Source: Agapetus fuscipes
Taxonomy: Eukaryota > Arthropoda > Insecta > Trichoptera > Glossosomatidae
NCBI GenBank assembly: GCA_951799405.1
Contig: OX637353.1
Location: 11,718,001-11,782,000 of the forward strand
Length of the DNA stretch: 64,000 nt
Reading direction: 5' to 3'
Below the pieces are notes generated by a model. It was not told where the DNA came from. It worked only from the letters and a program-made list of their open reading frames with translations, and ran no database searches. Within the stretch, counting starts at the first letter, position 1. Each line of letters opens with the position of its first letter. The position numbers and the translations under genes are program-made. Shown piece by piece: positions 31,269 through 42,431 of this stretch.

Positions 31269-33906
31269 TGCGATATACCAGATTGTGAGAGGTCTGAATA
31301 CAAAGGTAGATGACTTTCAAACCAATATCTACCTTCAAAACTCAGACATAGTTGCCCTCACAGAAACCTGGTTGAATACCTCTGTACTATCATCTGAGCT
31401 ATTCGACAATCGGTACACAGTGCATAGGCGTGACCGCGGCAATCGGGGAGGCGGTGTTTGCCTTGCAGTCAGAAATGAGCTGGTGTCAAAAAGGATGCCT
31501 GACCTGGAAACGGACGGAGAGCACTTGTGGATTAAGATTGTAAAAAATCATTCCCCCATCTACGTGTGCGTCGTCTACTTTCAGTGTCAGGGAGGAGAGG
31601 AGGAAAGAACTCTCTTTTATGAATATATGGAGAGGAATGCTCGGGTACTAGGGAACCGCAGTGTTATGATACTGGGGGACTTTAACATGAATAGCGTTAG
31701 CGGTTCTGCTCTCCTCGCGTATTCCTGCTTCCTTGAAAGCAACCTCCTCACCCGATCCAACACTATTCCAAACGGCCACGCCGGCATCCTAGATTTCGTA
31801 CTGACGAATGAGAGGATGTCGTGTGCAGTGGATCGATGTTTGGAGCCGTTGGTAACTGAGGACAGCTACCACCCCACACTCTCAATTACGGCAAAGGTCC
31901 GAGGTACGCTTCTGCGCTGTGCACACACACAGGTACGAGCTAGGGACGCTGATGTATGTGTCGGTGAGAGCAGCAATGCATTGCACTCATACATACAAAG
32001 GTGGCCGTCCTCTGACAATAATATTAATTATAAATACTTGGATGTAATTAGAGTTAATGATATTTTAAGGAATTTTGATTTTAATGACTTGTATAATTTT
32101 GTAAATCCTGACTGTGCACTGGAATATATTTATAATGTTTTATTTAAGATTATTTGTCTCTGTGCACCTAAAAAGAGAACTAATTATCAAGGTAGGACTT
32201 ACCCAGCTTGGTTTACTCGTGATATTATAGACAATATCAAATGCAAGCAGCGACTTCATGAGAAATATTATAAAAACCGAACTACTTATAATTACGGTGA
32301 ATTCTCAAAAAAGCGCGCGCAGCTCAAAACTGATATTAAGAGTGCTCGGAGGTCCTACCTTGATAAAATTCAGTCCGGGATCGGAAGTGATTCTAGGGAA
32401 TTTTGGAAATATGTTAAATCATTAAGGAAAGATGGTAACTCAATCCCTACACTGATGGATGAAGACCTTATTACTACAGATCCTCAATCAGTGTGTGAAA
32501 GGTTTTCAGAATATTTTCAATCCGTTTACAGCTCTCGAATCCCTGAATTAGATGTGGAATCTACTCTCAAAAAATTGCCAATATCTAATTCCAATAATAT
32601 TAGCATTGACCTGTTCACATTGGATGAGGTACAATCTTGCTTAGTTGGCATAAATCCTAACAAAGCAGCAGGTCCAGATAATATTCCACCAAAAGTCATT
32701 TTGGCTATTGCAAAATCCATCGCAAAACCATTGACATTTATTTTCAATCTATGTATGAAAAGATGCACATTTCCGCAAATTTGGAAACTCACCAAAGTCA
32801 TCCCCATACATAAATCTGATTCTAAGACAGATGTTCATAACTATAGACCAATCTCTATACTATCAACATTTGCTAAAATATTTGAAAGTTTGATTCATAA
32901 GAATCTACTAGAAAATATTAAATCTCGTATCACCATACATCAACATGGCTTCCTGCCGAAGAGATCTACTGTCTCTAATCTTCTTATTATGAGTACAGAC
33001 GTAGCTTCTAATCTGGATTCTCAGCTCCAGACAGATGTAGTGTATACCGTTTTTTCGAAAGCATTTGATCAGGTAGATCATGATATCCTTCTTGAAAAAA
33101 TGCATGTTCTTGGGTTTTCTAAATCCCTCTTATTTTTCTTTGCCTCCTATTTGAGGAACAGGCAACAGTACGTCGAGTTAAATGGCTTTACCTCTAATAC
33201 CTTTCAGCCATTTTCCGGCGTTCCTCAAGGATCAAATCTGGGTCCATTGGCCTTTATTATATTCATTAATGATATAGTAGATATCATTAAGTACAGCTCT
33301 TGTCTTCTTTATGCAGACGATTTGAAGGTTTACACGAAAGTCGTAGATATTCACGACTGCATAAATCTGCAAGATGATTTAGATGCATTAGCAGCTTGGG
33401 CTGAGAAAAACAAGCTCTTCTGTAACTCAAAGAAATGTGTCTCAATGTCGTTCACTAAATCTTTCAGACCCATCTTGCATGAGTACAGTATTGGTGGGCA
33501 ATTACTGTCTCGTGTGAAATCAATGCGGGATCTGGGAGTTGTGTTTGATCCTGGACTGAAGTTCTCTGATCATATAACGCAGCTGATGACTAAGTGCTAC
33601 CAGCTGCTGGGATTAGTAATCAGAGTGAGCAAACAACTCACTAAGCCCAGAGCGATGGTTGACGTCTTCAGCTGCGTTATCCGATCTAAATTGGAGTACG
33701 CTGTCGAGGTTTGGACTCCATACCAGCGGAAGTACATAGATATGATAGAACAAGTCCAAAAAAAGTTTCTCAGGTATCTCCTCATGAGGCGGTGTGGAAG
33801 TTATCCACAATTCATGCATCATGAGGAGCTACTTCGGGAGACTGGATTTAGAAGCCTGGAAACGAGGCGCAACAGGTCCCTTATGGTGCTCACTCATAAG
33901 GTCATC
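31258..33906 (+). pseudogene. LINE ORF2: endonuclease and reverse transcriptase, interrupted
   Basis: I take the start at ATG 31258, in the ORF1/ORF2 overlap, rather than the upstream in-frame ATG at 31153, which lies within ORF1. The APE-type endonuclease has VALTETWL, ILGDFNMNS and the terminal YHPTLSI motif. After a linker the RT domain shows NKAAGPDNIPP, YRPISILSTFAKIFE, motif A, GVPQGSNLGPLAF and YADDLKVY (33310-33321). In motif A the first catalytic Asp is Val (GTT at 33049-33051; YTVFSKAFDQVDHD), which should abolish polymerisation. The C-terminal domain runs to THKVI, where the RTE-1 insertion breaks the frame. The listed open frame beyond 33906 is inserted sequence. The last 78 codons are at 36524-36760. 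Confidence 0.85.
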
Positions 33907-36518
33907 TATAATATAATCTATAATCTAAGTTGCAAGGATATATTCATTTAAAGCTCTCAGATGTATGCCCACAAACCAACAAGTGTAGTTCGCGCTTACA
34001 AATGCTGAATGTGTACTTACAAATAAAATCCAAACCTCAAATGAACATAAGCCCCACAACTTTTGCCGACCTTCCCTGAAACAGGGGTGACATTGGCAAA
34101 GTGAACCATTTTTTACAGTATGGGTGGTCAGCCTCATACCAACCTATAAGTCAAGGAATATGAATAATAAATTACATTTAAATATAAAAAAGAACAAAAC
34201 CTTACAAAGAAATCTATACAAAAAAAGTCAAAAATTTCCTATGCAAAAAATGTAGCAAATGAATACACCAACATTAGAAATCAACATTGCAGATTAGCCG
34301 CCACTTCTTCCTGTCCTTGCATACTTCTTTCATTTCATCCAGAGTCATAACCTTTTTCATACAAGTCCTCCTTTTATTATGACTCTGTATATCCCAGTCA
34401 TTCGCTATTTCAGAGATTTGATCCTTCCATACTTTTCTCGGTCTTCCTCTACCACGACATCCATCTATTCTAGCAACATATACTTTCTTCGTCAATCTTT
34501 CATCACTCATTCTCTCCAAATGCCCGAACCATCTTAACATACTTCTTTTAATCTTCACTTTCACACTTTCCCTTACACCACATTCTTCTCTTACAAAATC
34601 ATTCCTCACCCTGTCACTTCGTTTTTTCCCAATCATGCTTCTTAGATAGTCCATTTCTACTGTATGGACTTTACTAATTTCCCTTTCACTCACCGTCCAG
34701 GCTTCACTTCCATACATCAAGGTTGGCACTAGTATACCACCGTGCACCGCCAATCTAACATTTTTTGAGAGATTTTGGTTCCTGGCGATGCAAGCGGTCG
34801 CACCCAGTACACACCTGCCTTTCATTATTCTGCTTTCAAATTCACCGGCCATTCTTCCATCTTTTTCAAACTTACTTCCCAAATATACAAACTCATTTAC
34901 GACATCAACATTCATTCCATTAATTTTAAATTCATAATTCATATTTTCATCATCTCTTTCAAAAATCAAAATTTTCGTCTTTCTTGCATTCAACTTCAAA
35001 TTATTACCTTTCAAAGCTTCGTTCAATCTAGAGAGCATCATTTGCAATTCCACTGCTGAATCAGATACAAGGACTGCATCATCCGCATACAGTAGAACGC
35101 TTACTTTGCTCTCTCCTATCATTAATCCACAATCATCAAGTCTAGCATCTCGAACACACTTGTCCATGACTATGTTAAATAGCCATGGGCTCATCACACA
35201 TCCTTGCCTTACACCCTTAAAAACTTCAAACCATTCACTATACTCACCATCAATACGAATGCAAGCCATACTATTCTCATAGTTCGCATGCACCGCATTG
35301 AGTAGAGCTCCATTCACTCCGTATGCTTTCAAAACATCCCACAACATACCTCTGTCCACTGAGTCAAAAGCCTTTTCCAGATCCACAAAGGCCGTGAATA
35401 GTTTCCCCCTCACCGACAATTGTTTTTCAACAATTTGTCGTAGAGTGAAAATCTGATCAACACAGCCTCTACCGGCCATAAAGCCGGACTGTATATCGGA
35501 AACCCTTTTGCTAGTAGTCAGAATCACATTTTTTATAATCACCTTACAGAAGACTTTTCCTGGTATACTGAGTAGACTGATTGGTCTGAAGTTCTGACAG
35601 TCTTTTTTGTCCCCTTTACCTTTGTAAATGGGAACAATGAAGACTGCCTTCCTCCAATCCATCGGTACCACTCCTGCATTCACACAAAGCTTACATAATT
35701 CAAACATCCAATCTATCACACATTCACCTCCTGCTTTCAACATTTCACCATTTATACCATCAAACCCAGCAGACTTCCCATTCTTCAGACGTGAAATAGA
35801 CACCTGCATTTCTTCTTTCAAAATCTTCAATTCATTCTCTTCATCTGTCTGTTCATAAATTCTTCTTTCACCCTGGCCAAAAATTTCTTGAAAATAGTTC
35901 TTCCATCTCTTGCATACTTCTTCATTCTCCCATACCATCTCACCGGCAGCACTTTTGACTCCCGGAGTGGTCAATGCAGAAGATTTATTTCTATCCGCAT
36001 TGATCCACCTCCAAAATTCCTTCTTACTGTCGGTGAAACTTTTGTTAATCCTTTCATCAATCTTTCTTTGTTCATTCATCTTGCTTTCATAAATTATAGT
36101 CTTTGCCATTCTCTTAGCTATCTTATATTCGTCTTCTAGCTTTCTATCATTTCTATCATTCAGCCAATTTTCATAACACTTTTTCTTAACTTTCACATCT
36201 TCTTTCACTCTATCATTCCACCAGGCATCTCCTTTCAATTTTCCACCTTTCGTTACCCCACATACTTTTTTAGCACATTCAATCATTCCTTCCTTCAGAT
36301 CTTTCCACATGCTTTCAATATCTTTTCCACACACATTCTTCTCAAGTTCATTTACACTTAAAATTTTGTGGAGCTCTGATACATACTTCTCTTTCACATT
36401 TTCTTCATTCAGCCTTTCTACTTTTATTCTAGTCATTCTTACTTGCTTCTTGCGTTTCTTCTTTCTTACTTCACCAAGCATTATTTTAGCACATAAGAGA
36501 TAGTGATCACTGCCTATT
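33907..36518 (-). mobile_element. RTE-1 LINE, longest copy
   Basis: On the minus strand: a stub of the endonuclease (36518-36482, with GSDHYLLCAK), the RT ORF, and the 3' UTR ending at 33907 in AACTTAGATTATAGATTA repeats. TCATC flanks both ends (33902-33906; 36519-36523). It is 5'-truncated inside the endonuclease. It is the reference for the many short RTE-1 pieces in the window. Confidence 0.88.
34274..36511 (-). CDS. RTE-like endonuclease stub plus reverse transcriptase, 5'-truncated
   Basis: The frame is open for at least 745 codons without an internal stop. The first ATG is at 36481, but reading continues upstream to the endonuclease C-terminal motif GSDHYLL (36514-36494), so the ATG is not the true start. 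Then come a basic linker, the RT fingers (LKNGKSAGFDGINGEML, FRPISLLSIPGKVFCKV), motif A FVDLEKAFDSVD, motif B GVRQGCVMSPWLFN, motif C LLYADDAVLV (about 35080-35098), and the C-terminal domain with VHTVEMDYLRSM, RWFGHLERM, GRGRPRKVW and DRKKWRLIC. All catalytic RT residues look intact, but without the endonuclease body the copy cannot mobilise itself normally. Clade assignment (RTE-like) is from motif style. Confidence 0.85.
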   Translation of the reverse strand, partial: SDHYLLCAKIMLGEVRKKKRKKQVRMTRIKVERLNEENVKEKYVSELHKILSVNELEKNVCGKDIESMWKDLKEGMIECAKKVCGVTKGGKLKGDAWWNDRVKEDVKVKKKCYENWLNDRNDRKLEDEYKIAKRMAKTIIYESKMNEQRKIDERINKSFTDSKKEFWRWINADRNKSSALTTPGVKSAAGEMVWENEEVCKRWKNYFQEIFGQGERRIYEQTDEENELKILKEEMQVSISRLKNGKSAGFDGINGEMLKAGGECVIDWMFELCKLCVNAGVVPMDWRKAVFIVPIYKGKGDKKDCQNFRPISLLSIPGKVFCKVIIKNVILTTSKRVSDIQSGFMAGRGCVDQIFTLRQIVEKQLSVRGKLFTAFVDLEKAFDSVDRGMLWDVLKAYGVNGALLNAVHANYENSMACIRIDGEYSEWFEVFKGVRQGCVMSPWLFNIVMDKCVRDARLDDCGLMIGESKVSVLLYADDAVLVSDSAVELQMMLSRLNEALKGNNLKLNARKTKILIFERDDENMNYEFKINGMNVDVVNEFVYLGSKFEKDGRMAGEFESRIMKGRCVLGATACIARNQNLSKNVRLAVHGGILVPTLMYGSEAWTVSEREISKVHTVEMDYLRSMIGKKRSDRVRNDFVREECGVRESVKVKIKRSMLRWFGHLERMSDERLTKKVYVARIDGCRGRGRPRKVWKDQISEIANDWDIQSHNKRRTCMKKVMTLDEMKEVCKDRKKWRLICNVDF

Positions 36519-36523
36519 TCATC

Positions 36524-36760
36524 AACGGCTTAATTGACAGTCCCACCCTGTTAGAGGGCTACAGGTTGTATGTGCCTGACGACTACACCCGAGGGCGAGG
36601 ACATGATCTATTTCATGTACCGAAAAGCCGTACTGATGTCGTGGCACAACACCCTGTGACTCGGAGTATAAAGCTCTTAAATAAGTCTAATATAGACATT
36701 TTTGAGTGTAATTTATTAACATTTAAAAATCTTGCAATAGAGTTCCTCCCAGCGTGTTGA
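36524..36760 (+). pseudogene. LINE ORF2, last 78 codons after the insertion
   Basis: Begins NGLIDSPTLLEGYRLYVPDD and ends in a stop at 36758-36760. Removing the insert and one TCATC restores the same frame as 33904-33906. The motif (NGLIDSP.LL, then VP..TR) is the usual C-terminal end of CR1/Jockey-type LINEs. Confidence 0.85.
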
Positions 36761-36875
36761 TAGCTGTGAGGGTGCACTGTAATAAGGGTGACCTGTTGTG
36801 CACAATTAAAAAAAAAAAAAAAAAAAAATGTATACCTACATACATTAATCATTACTTTTTTCAAAAATAGTTATT

Positions 36876-37008
36876 TATGCCACTGCCAAGTAATGATAGT
36901 CTTTTTAACACGAGTGCTAGTTTGTGCCATGAGGCGCAGCCGAATGGCACAATAGAAAGCACGAGTGTTACAAAGACTAATTACGTGCAGTGGCATACAA
37001 TACTTTTT
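36876..37008. repeat. imperfect palindrome of about 60-bp arms
   Basis: TTATGCCACTGC, AGTCTTTTTAACACGAGTGC and TTTGTGCCAT on the left are answered by ATGGCACAATA, GCACGAGTGTTACAAAGACT and GCAGTGGCATA on the right, around a GAGGCGCAGCC centre. It lies at the left side of a block (36869-38027) that is absent from the paralogous site at 14187. Confidence 0.7.
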
Positions 37009-37131
37009 CTACGACCATGAGAGAATTAACAAAATAGTGAATAATAGTCATTATAATGTACTCGTCCATTTGAAGTAATTAAAACCTTACCTTTGTCAAA
37101 ACGTGTGATTTATCATTCCCTTCGATTATCT

Positions 37132-37352
37132 AATCTAACCTAAGTTGTAAAAATAAATTATATTTAGGTTTCATATTGAATTCATGCCCACAAGCCGACA
37201 CATATGTATAAGGTCGCGCTTTTACATCCTGCATATAAGCTTAAACATTCAAACCCAAAACTCAAATAAACATATGCCCTGCAGTTGTATTGGCAGGTGA
37301 ACCAAATTTGTACAGCATAGGTGATCAACCTCATACTCACCTATTAACCAAG
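37132..37352 (-). mobile_element. RTE-1 3' unit, diverged
   Basis: Reverse copy from ATCTAATCTAACCTAAGTTG to CCTATTAACCAAG. It has lost the GTCACCCCTG segment. It is one of the older copies. Confidence 0.6.
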
Positions 37353-37552
37353 TAACTTTTTGAGTTTGTTTATTTTTTGCGGTGAAATTTTTTGTATTGT
37401 TTTCCTTTCAAGCCTTTTATTTTCCATTGAAAAAAGGAAAGCTTTATTTGGAGCAATCCGATAAATAAATTCGATAAATTTTAGCACTATTAACAATTTT
37501 TATTTGACTGTACACATAAAATATACTTATTTATTTTCATCTGAACAGGGCT

Positions 37553-37680
37553 GAAAGTCTCATCACCACGGTAATTCCTACCTACCGAATATCACTAATA
37601 TTGTATGAAGCCTAATCAGCTGATCGCTTGCGGCCATCTTGGATTGACAGGTCTTCATACCCCCATACAAGGTTGACATT
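37553..37680. repeat. MITE interior, related to 7735-7855
   Basis: Shares AAGCCTAATCAGCTGAT, CTTGCGGCCATCTTGG and GATTGACAGGTCTTCATAC with the fold-back MITE at 7684-7907, without the terminal arms. Confidence 0.6.
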
Positions 37681-37763
37681 TGAAATTAAAAAATGGTTCC
37701 AATTCTGACAATGCGCATGCGCACATGTTCATTTTAACACGGTTACCGGTTGCATAATGTAAC

Positions 37764-37935
37764 ATTAATAATAATAATAATAATAAACTTTATTGTACAA
37801 CACAAATAAATTACATTAAAATTATAAAACAAAAGAGACATATGTACAATGGGCGGTCTTATCGCACATGGCGATATCTTACAGACAACCTTAGGATGGA
37901 CAAGATCTTGTTTTCTCTTATGCAACAACTCTCTT
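37764..37935 (-). mobile_element. LINE 3' end with ATT-repeat tail
   Basis: On the minus strand AATAAAGTTTATTATT begins the ATT tail after TTGTGTTGTAC, as in the 3' ends of LINEs such as 3585-3621. The flanks are inverted (GGTTGCATAATGTAAC at 37748 and GTTAACATTATGCAAC at 37940), so it sits in the centre of a short palindrome. Confidence 0.5.
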
Positions 37936-38027
37936 ATGCTTGTTAACATTATGCAACGGGTGTAGAAATGTATGGCATTGTGATTGCGTTAGCCGTTTTG
38001 TAATTAGTAAATTACCAAATGGGAGTA

Positions 38028-39354
38028 GAAAAAATATTTTATAGTATAGCCACCATACAAAGTGACAAATTTCCATACAAAAAATAATTTGAATATTTTT
38101 TTAGCAAAACGTCTAATACCCATAAATAAACCCATAATACAATTCGCACAAGTGCTATGTAACAACATTAACCATTGCCTCATAATACTCTTTGTTTTGG
38201 GGGTTGCGATACAAGAGAAAACAATAATTTAAAATTACTTGGCAGAGAACGGGTAAACTAAAAAATAATGTTCTTCAACTGAAAAGCTCTAATATATACC
38301 TACATAAATTAATCATTACTTTTTTTAAAAAAAAATATTATAAGGTATAGCCACCATACAAAGTGACAAATTTCCGTACAAAAAAATATTGTTATATTCA
38401 TGGTACTAAAACGCCTAATTTAAATACTAGGCAGCGAGTCTTAAAATTTAGTAAGTATACATAATAATCAATCATAACTTTCCAAAATATTAATGAAAAG
38501 TATACCCACCAAACAACGTGTTAGTTTTGATACAAACGGGATCAATGATAATACTGCAAAATAAATATTACTTCAAAAGATTAGCTTCATTACTTACACA
38601 CAACTAAATGTTTTGTTATCAAATTGACTATGACCTAAACATGACCGTATTTTATGCTATAAAGTCATGTGCAGCCACTGTACATTTTTTTTTTTTGTAA
38701 TTGCATATCTCGGGTGGCACTCCTTACAGGCACGTGTGTAGGGTATATATGCAAATACACTTCAGAATGAATATTTTCTTCTATTCCTTTAACCATTCTT
38801 ACAACATGGATGGTCATCGGTCAGGAGCAACACGGCCAATTATTTGCATCGTGCCTTTTGTATTGCCGGCCCTCTACTTTTTAATGTTTTACCACACGAG
38901 CTGACAGCTGTAGAGAGTGCAAATGTTTTTGAATCAATATTGAAGACATGTCTGTTCAGGAAGGGCTATGGCTCTGCAGTGCCCTTGCGGTGAACTCACA
39001 AAACGGCACTAAAAATATTGTTTTATTAATTATTATTACTATCCTGACTTTTCTTTATTAGTAACATGAACCAACTGATGTATTACATTATTCTGACAAT
39101 GCATTTATTCTGGAACTGAAAAGAATGTGAATGCGATGTACTTCTATGCATACCGTACATATTTAACAATTTGTCTTTCGTGGATTAAAGATATTCGGAA
39201 CATAAAAAGAATTAAATCACCTTTTTATCACAATTTTTTTTAAATTATATCTTAAAGCATTCAATGAAATAAAGTATATAATATGGGCAAACAATTATGG
39301 CGAAGCCATAGGCCCTAGCAGCCAACCGTGCGAGAGCACGGTATGGTCTGCTAG
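38028..39354 (+). mobile_element. Helitron-like element, copy 2, with intact 3' terminus
   Basis: Near-identical to 14190-16012 minus the RTE-1 insertion. Ends with hairpin ACCGTGC-GAGA-GCACGGT (39325-39342), ATGGTCTG and CTAG (39351-39354) followed by T, the canonical Helitron 3' layout. It has no coding capacity of its own; the LINE C-terminal fragment at 38800-38990 is passenger DNA. Confidence 0.65.
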
Positions 39355-39364
39355 TATAATAATA

Positions 39365-39795
39365 TAGGGATGGGCGAAATATATCGATATATCAAAAGTA
39401 CCGATCTTTTTTTTGAAAAATATCGATATTTCTCTCGATATTAGAAATATCGATTAATCGATATATTTTTTTTCAAGTATCAAAATCGTATCAAAAACGA
39501 TTTTTTTTTCAAATGTGACTGCTCCCAACACTTTATAGGAGGATGTGTTTGGAAGCCAACATTTTTACGTAGCAAATCGCAAGTATCCCTCCCCCCGTCG
39601 ACAGACTTTTTGGCCAAAAATTGAAAAATTTTGAGACCTTACCGTCAGCGACCGATATTTTTTCTTTGAAAATTTCGATATTTGTTTTCATCGATATATC
39701 GAAATATCGATATTTTTTCCTCGATATATTTCGATAGTGCTTAAAAATATCGATTCGATATATATCGATATTTTTTTCTCATTTGCCCATCCCTA
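39365..39795. mobile_element. hAT-type MITE with perfect 8-bp duplication
   Basis: 431 bp with ends TAGGGATGGGC and GCCCATCCCTA (right side TTTGCCCATCCCTA), flanked by TAATAATA at 39357-39364 and 39796-39803. The subterminal regions are packed with ATCGATAT words. No ORF. The paralogous locus at 25765 lacks it. The 8-bp duplication and TAGGG terminus indicate hAT. Confidence 0.88.
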
Positions 39796-39803
39796 TAATA
39801 ATA

Positions 39804-40645
39804 TATGGTATATGGGACCCCTGTTAGCACAACAGGTCCCTTTCAAGATACGTTCGTAGAAAATAAAACCACCGGTTATCACACGACAGTCTCACTATTC
39901 AAGTTATATTTTGTGCGCGTTAATTAACATATGTGTTTGCCAACAATAAACTGCCATCTAGCGGCGCTTTTAAAAATTACAAATAAAGAAAATATTTGTT
40001 TGATAGAAGTTAAATAAAAAAGCAACCGAGAGTTTTTTTCTGCAGTAGCAAGCAGTATAAAAAACACCTACTGTCTCAGTGCTTGTTTGGCTTATCCACC
40101 ATTTAATTCAAAGATGACCTTTCGATATAATTGACTTGAAAACTCCTTTCTACACAATCTGAGCTGAGAAAAAAACGTAAAACACGATAATGAGAGAGTT
40201 TTTAAAAATATTTTTAAAATCGATTTCTAGTTTTCATAAGACACATTGGTCCGGTAGGTACACATACAAACATTGCTCATGTGAAATTACATTTGATGGA
40301 CATAAAACAAACAAGCACTAAAGCGACGTGTTGTGGATTATCTGTGTAAGTGTCTGTATAAGTCTCTAGAAACAAATAGATTTTTTAGTACTTATAGGGA
40401 TAATAGTTATTAGAGATCGGTTGAATCGAATTTTCTGGCAAAATCAAGCAAGTAACGCTTAGTCATGTTTCGAGAACGATCTTTATTCTGAGTATAAAAT
40501 AAGGACCCAAACTCTCTGTAGCTTTAGAAACATTCTACCAATGTACCTACTGTGCAAGTGTAAAGTGACTCTGTGTCCGAACCGAATGTGGAATAAATCG
40601 TGTAAAATAAATCACCGCAGTTTTAATTTAAAAAAACATTTAAAA
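39804..40645. repeat. segmental duplication, right part of copy 2
   Basis: Matches 25770-26873 without the RTE-1 insertion. Contains an M1 MITE at about 40070-40328 and the GGGACC...GGTCCC hairpin at 39813-39840. Similarity ends shortly after AAAAGTTTAAG. Confidence 0.8.
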
Positions 40646-40669
40646 GTTTAAGGTGGATTGACATTGTGA

Positions 40670-40775
40670 AGATTAATTATAAATAAAAATTAAACACAAA
40701 GATTTTCTTCACGAGTTTATTTATTCCCTCGAGCGCTTACGACGTTATCACATCATTATCAAGAGGACGAGTTGT
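40670..40775 (+). repeat. MITE M2 terminal fragment
   Basis: Contains TTTTCTTCACGAGTT, TATTCCCTCGAGCGC and GACGTTATCACATCATTATC. Confidence 0.55.
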
Positions 40776-40789
40776 CCTTTGTTACATTA

Positions 40790-41405
40790 CTCTTAGTAGA
40801 GATTAAACCTTAGCCCTCTGGCATGGTACCCACACAAGCATTATACCAACTGAACTATCGACTGGAATCCGTTCGAATATTTATTTTAAAAGTTTTTTTT
40901 AAGTCCACAACCCAACGCACGCAACTAAGCTACACATATAGTATAACTTCTTGCCTGCGTTATCCCCGAAGGGGTCGCATGTGACGATTCGGGACCTATT
41001 TATTTTTACGGGTAAGGGGGCCGGCCTCAAACCAACCACTTTCAGTTGAAGTGGGGGTTTTCCAGTTCCCGGGGCGGCTGGTTCTCATTTCTTGTCAAGG
41101 CTGAAAAACCTTGAGATCGAATCCTTGCTCTCGGTATGGAATGCAAGCATTCCACCAATTAAGCTATCAACCTTTTTACGAGCTTGGTCGTCGTCGCTAC
41201 AAAGCGCCAATTCTCAAGCAAGTCCCAGTTGCTGTAAGGCTGGATGGACCTTTGGTGACCGGTTATTGGTAAAGGTTTATGAATTTTTCAACCCAACAAA
41301 GAGCAAATTTGAAAATATAAATTGTCTATTTTTTGTGCTCCGCCGGGATTCGAACCTACAACCTTCCGTTCAGAGTCCGTAATGTTACAACTGAACTACG
41401 GACCG
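40790..41405 (-). mobile_element. SINE B and SINE A fused array
   Basis: In reverse: a SINE A head with B box GGGATTCGAACCTACAACC and A-box region (41335-41405), SINE A body (41180-41335), then a SINE B head (41100-41175; GAATGCAAGCATTCC anticodon-arm region) and SINE B body to 40925, and another SINE B head at 40795-40870. The A/B junction (TTTTTACGAGCTTGGTC) is the same as at 52175-52190. Confidence 0.7.
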
Positions 41406-41479
41406 GTCGAACAACAGATTAATTTCTTTTTTTTTTGTTTGTTTTCCAAATAAGAAAAACACATTTCACTATGACATTA

Positions 41480-42431
41480 TCTAAATCTAAATCTAAGCTG
41501 CAAAGATATGTATCATTTGAGATTCATATTAAATGCATTCCCACAAGCAGACACGCATAACTTCGCGCTTACACATGCCGCATGTGGACCTACAATATAA
41601 AAAACCCAATCTCAAATGAACATAAGCCCTGCAACTCTTGCCGACCTTCCCTGAAGCAAGGGGGACATTGGCAAAGTGTACCATTTTTTACAGTATGGGT
41701 GGTCAGCCGCATACCAACCTATCAGTCAAGGAATACAAGCAATTAATACATTCAAATATATAAAACAAATAAACTCTAAACAATTAAACAGTAAAAATAA
41801 AAATAAAACTACAAAACATATTTAAAAAAAAAAAAAAAATATTAAAAGCCTCAGCTTTAACCGTCAGCATTACAGATTAACCGCCATTTCTTTCGATCCT
41901 TGCATACTTATTTCATTTCATCCAGAGTCATAACCTTTTTCATACAAGCTCTCCTTTTATTATGACTCTGGATATCCCATTCATTCGCTATTTCGAAAAT
42001 TTGGTCCATCCATACCTTTCTCGGTCTTCCTCTTCCACGACATCCATCAATTCTCGCAGCATATACTTTCTTCGTTAGTCTTTTCTCATTCATTCTCTCC
42101 AAATATCCAAACCATCTAAGTATACTTCTTTTAATCTTTACTTTCACACTTTCTTTTACACCACATTCCTCTCTAACAAAATTATTCCTCACCCTATCAC
42201 TCCGTCTTTTTCCAATCATACTTCTTAAGTAGTCCATTTCTACTGTATGGACTTATCTCACTTTCACTCACCGTCGAGGCTTCACTTCTATACATCAGAG
42301 TGGGCACTAGTATACCACCGTGCACCGCCAGTCGAACATTTTTTTGAAAGATTCTGGTTCTTGGCGATGCTAGCGGTAGCACCCAGTACGCACCTGCCTT
42401 TCATTATTCTTCTTTCAAATTCACCGGTCAT
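41480..42431 (-). mobile_element. RTE-1 3' portion with broken ORF
   Basis: 3' UTR 41480-41860, ORF tail 42237-41885 (WFGYLERMNEKRLTKKVY, GRGRPRKVWMDQIFEIA) and further upstream coding sequence to 42431 in another frame. A frameshift lies near 42245, in the SEREISKVHTVEMD segment. It is truncated upstream where a second RTE-1 tail abuts it. Confidence 0.85.

Larger units (their letters stand above)
30560..36828 (+). mobile_element. CR1/Jockey-like LINE, split by an RTE-1 LINE
   Basis: Two overlapping ORFs (ORF1 C-terminal portion, ORF2 endonuclease plus RT), a short 3' UTR and an A tail (36808-36828). An antisense RTE-1 LINE (33907-36518) interrupts ORF2 near its 3' end. The outer sequence resumes in frame at 36524 after a TCATC duplication. 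The 5' end is truncated within ORF1. RT catalytic residue loss shows the copy is inactive apart from the insertion. Confidence 0.85.
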
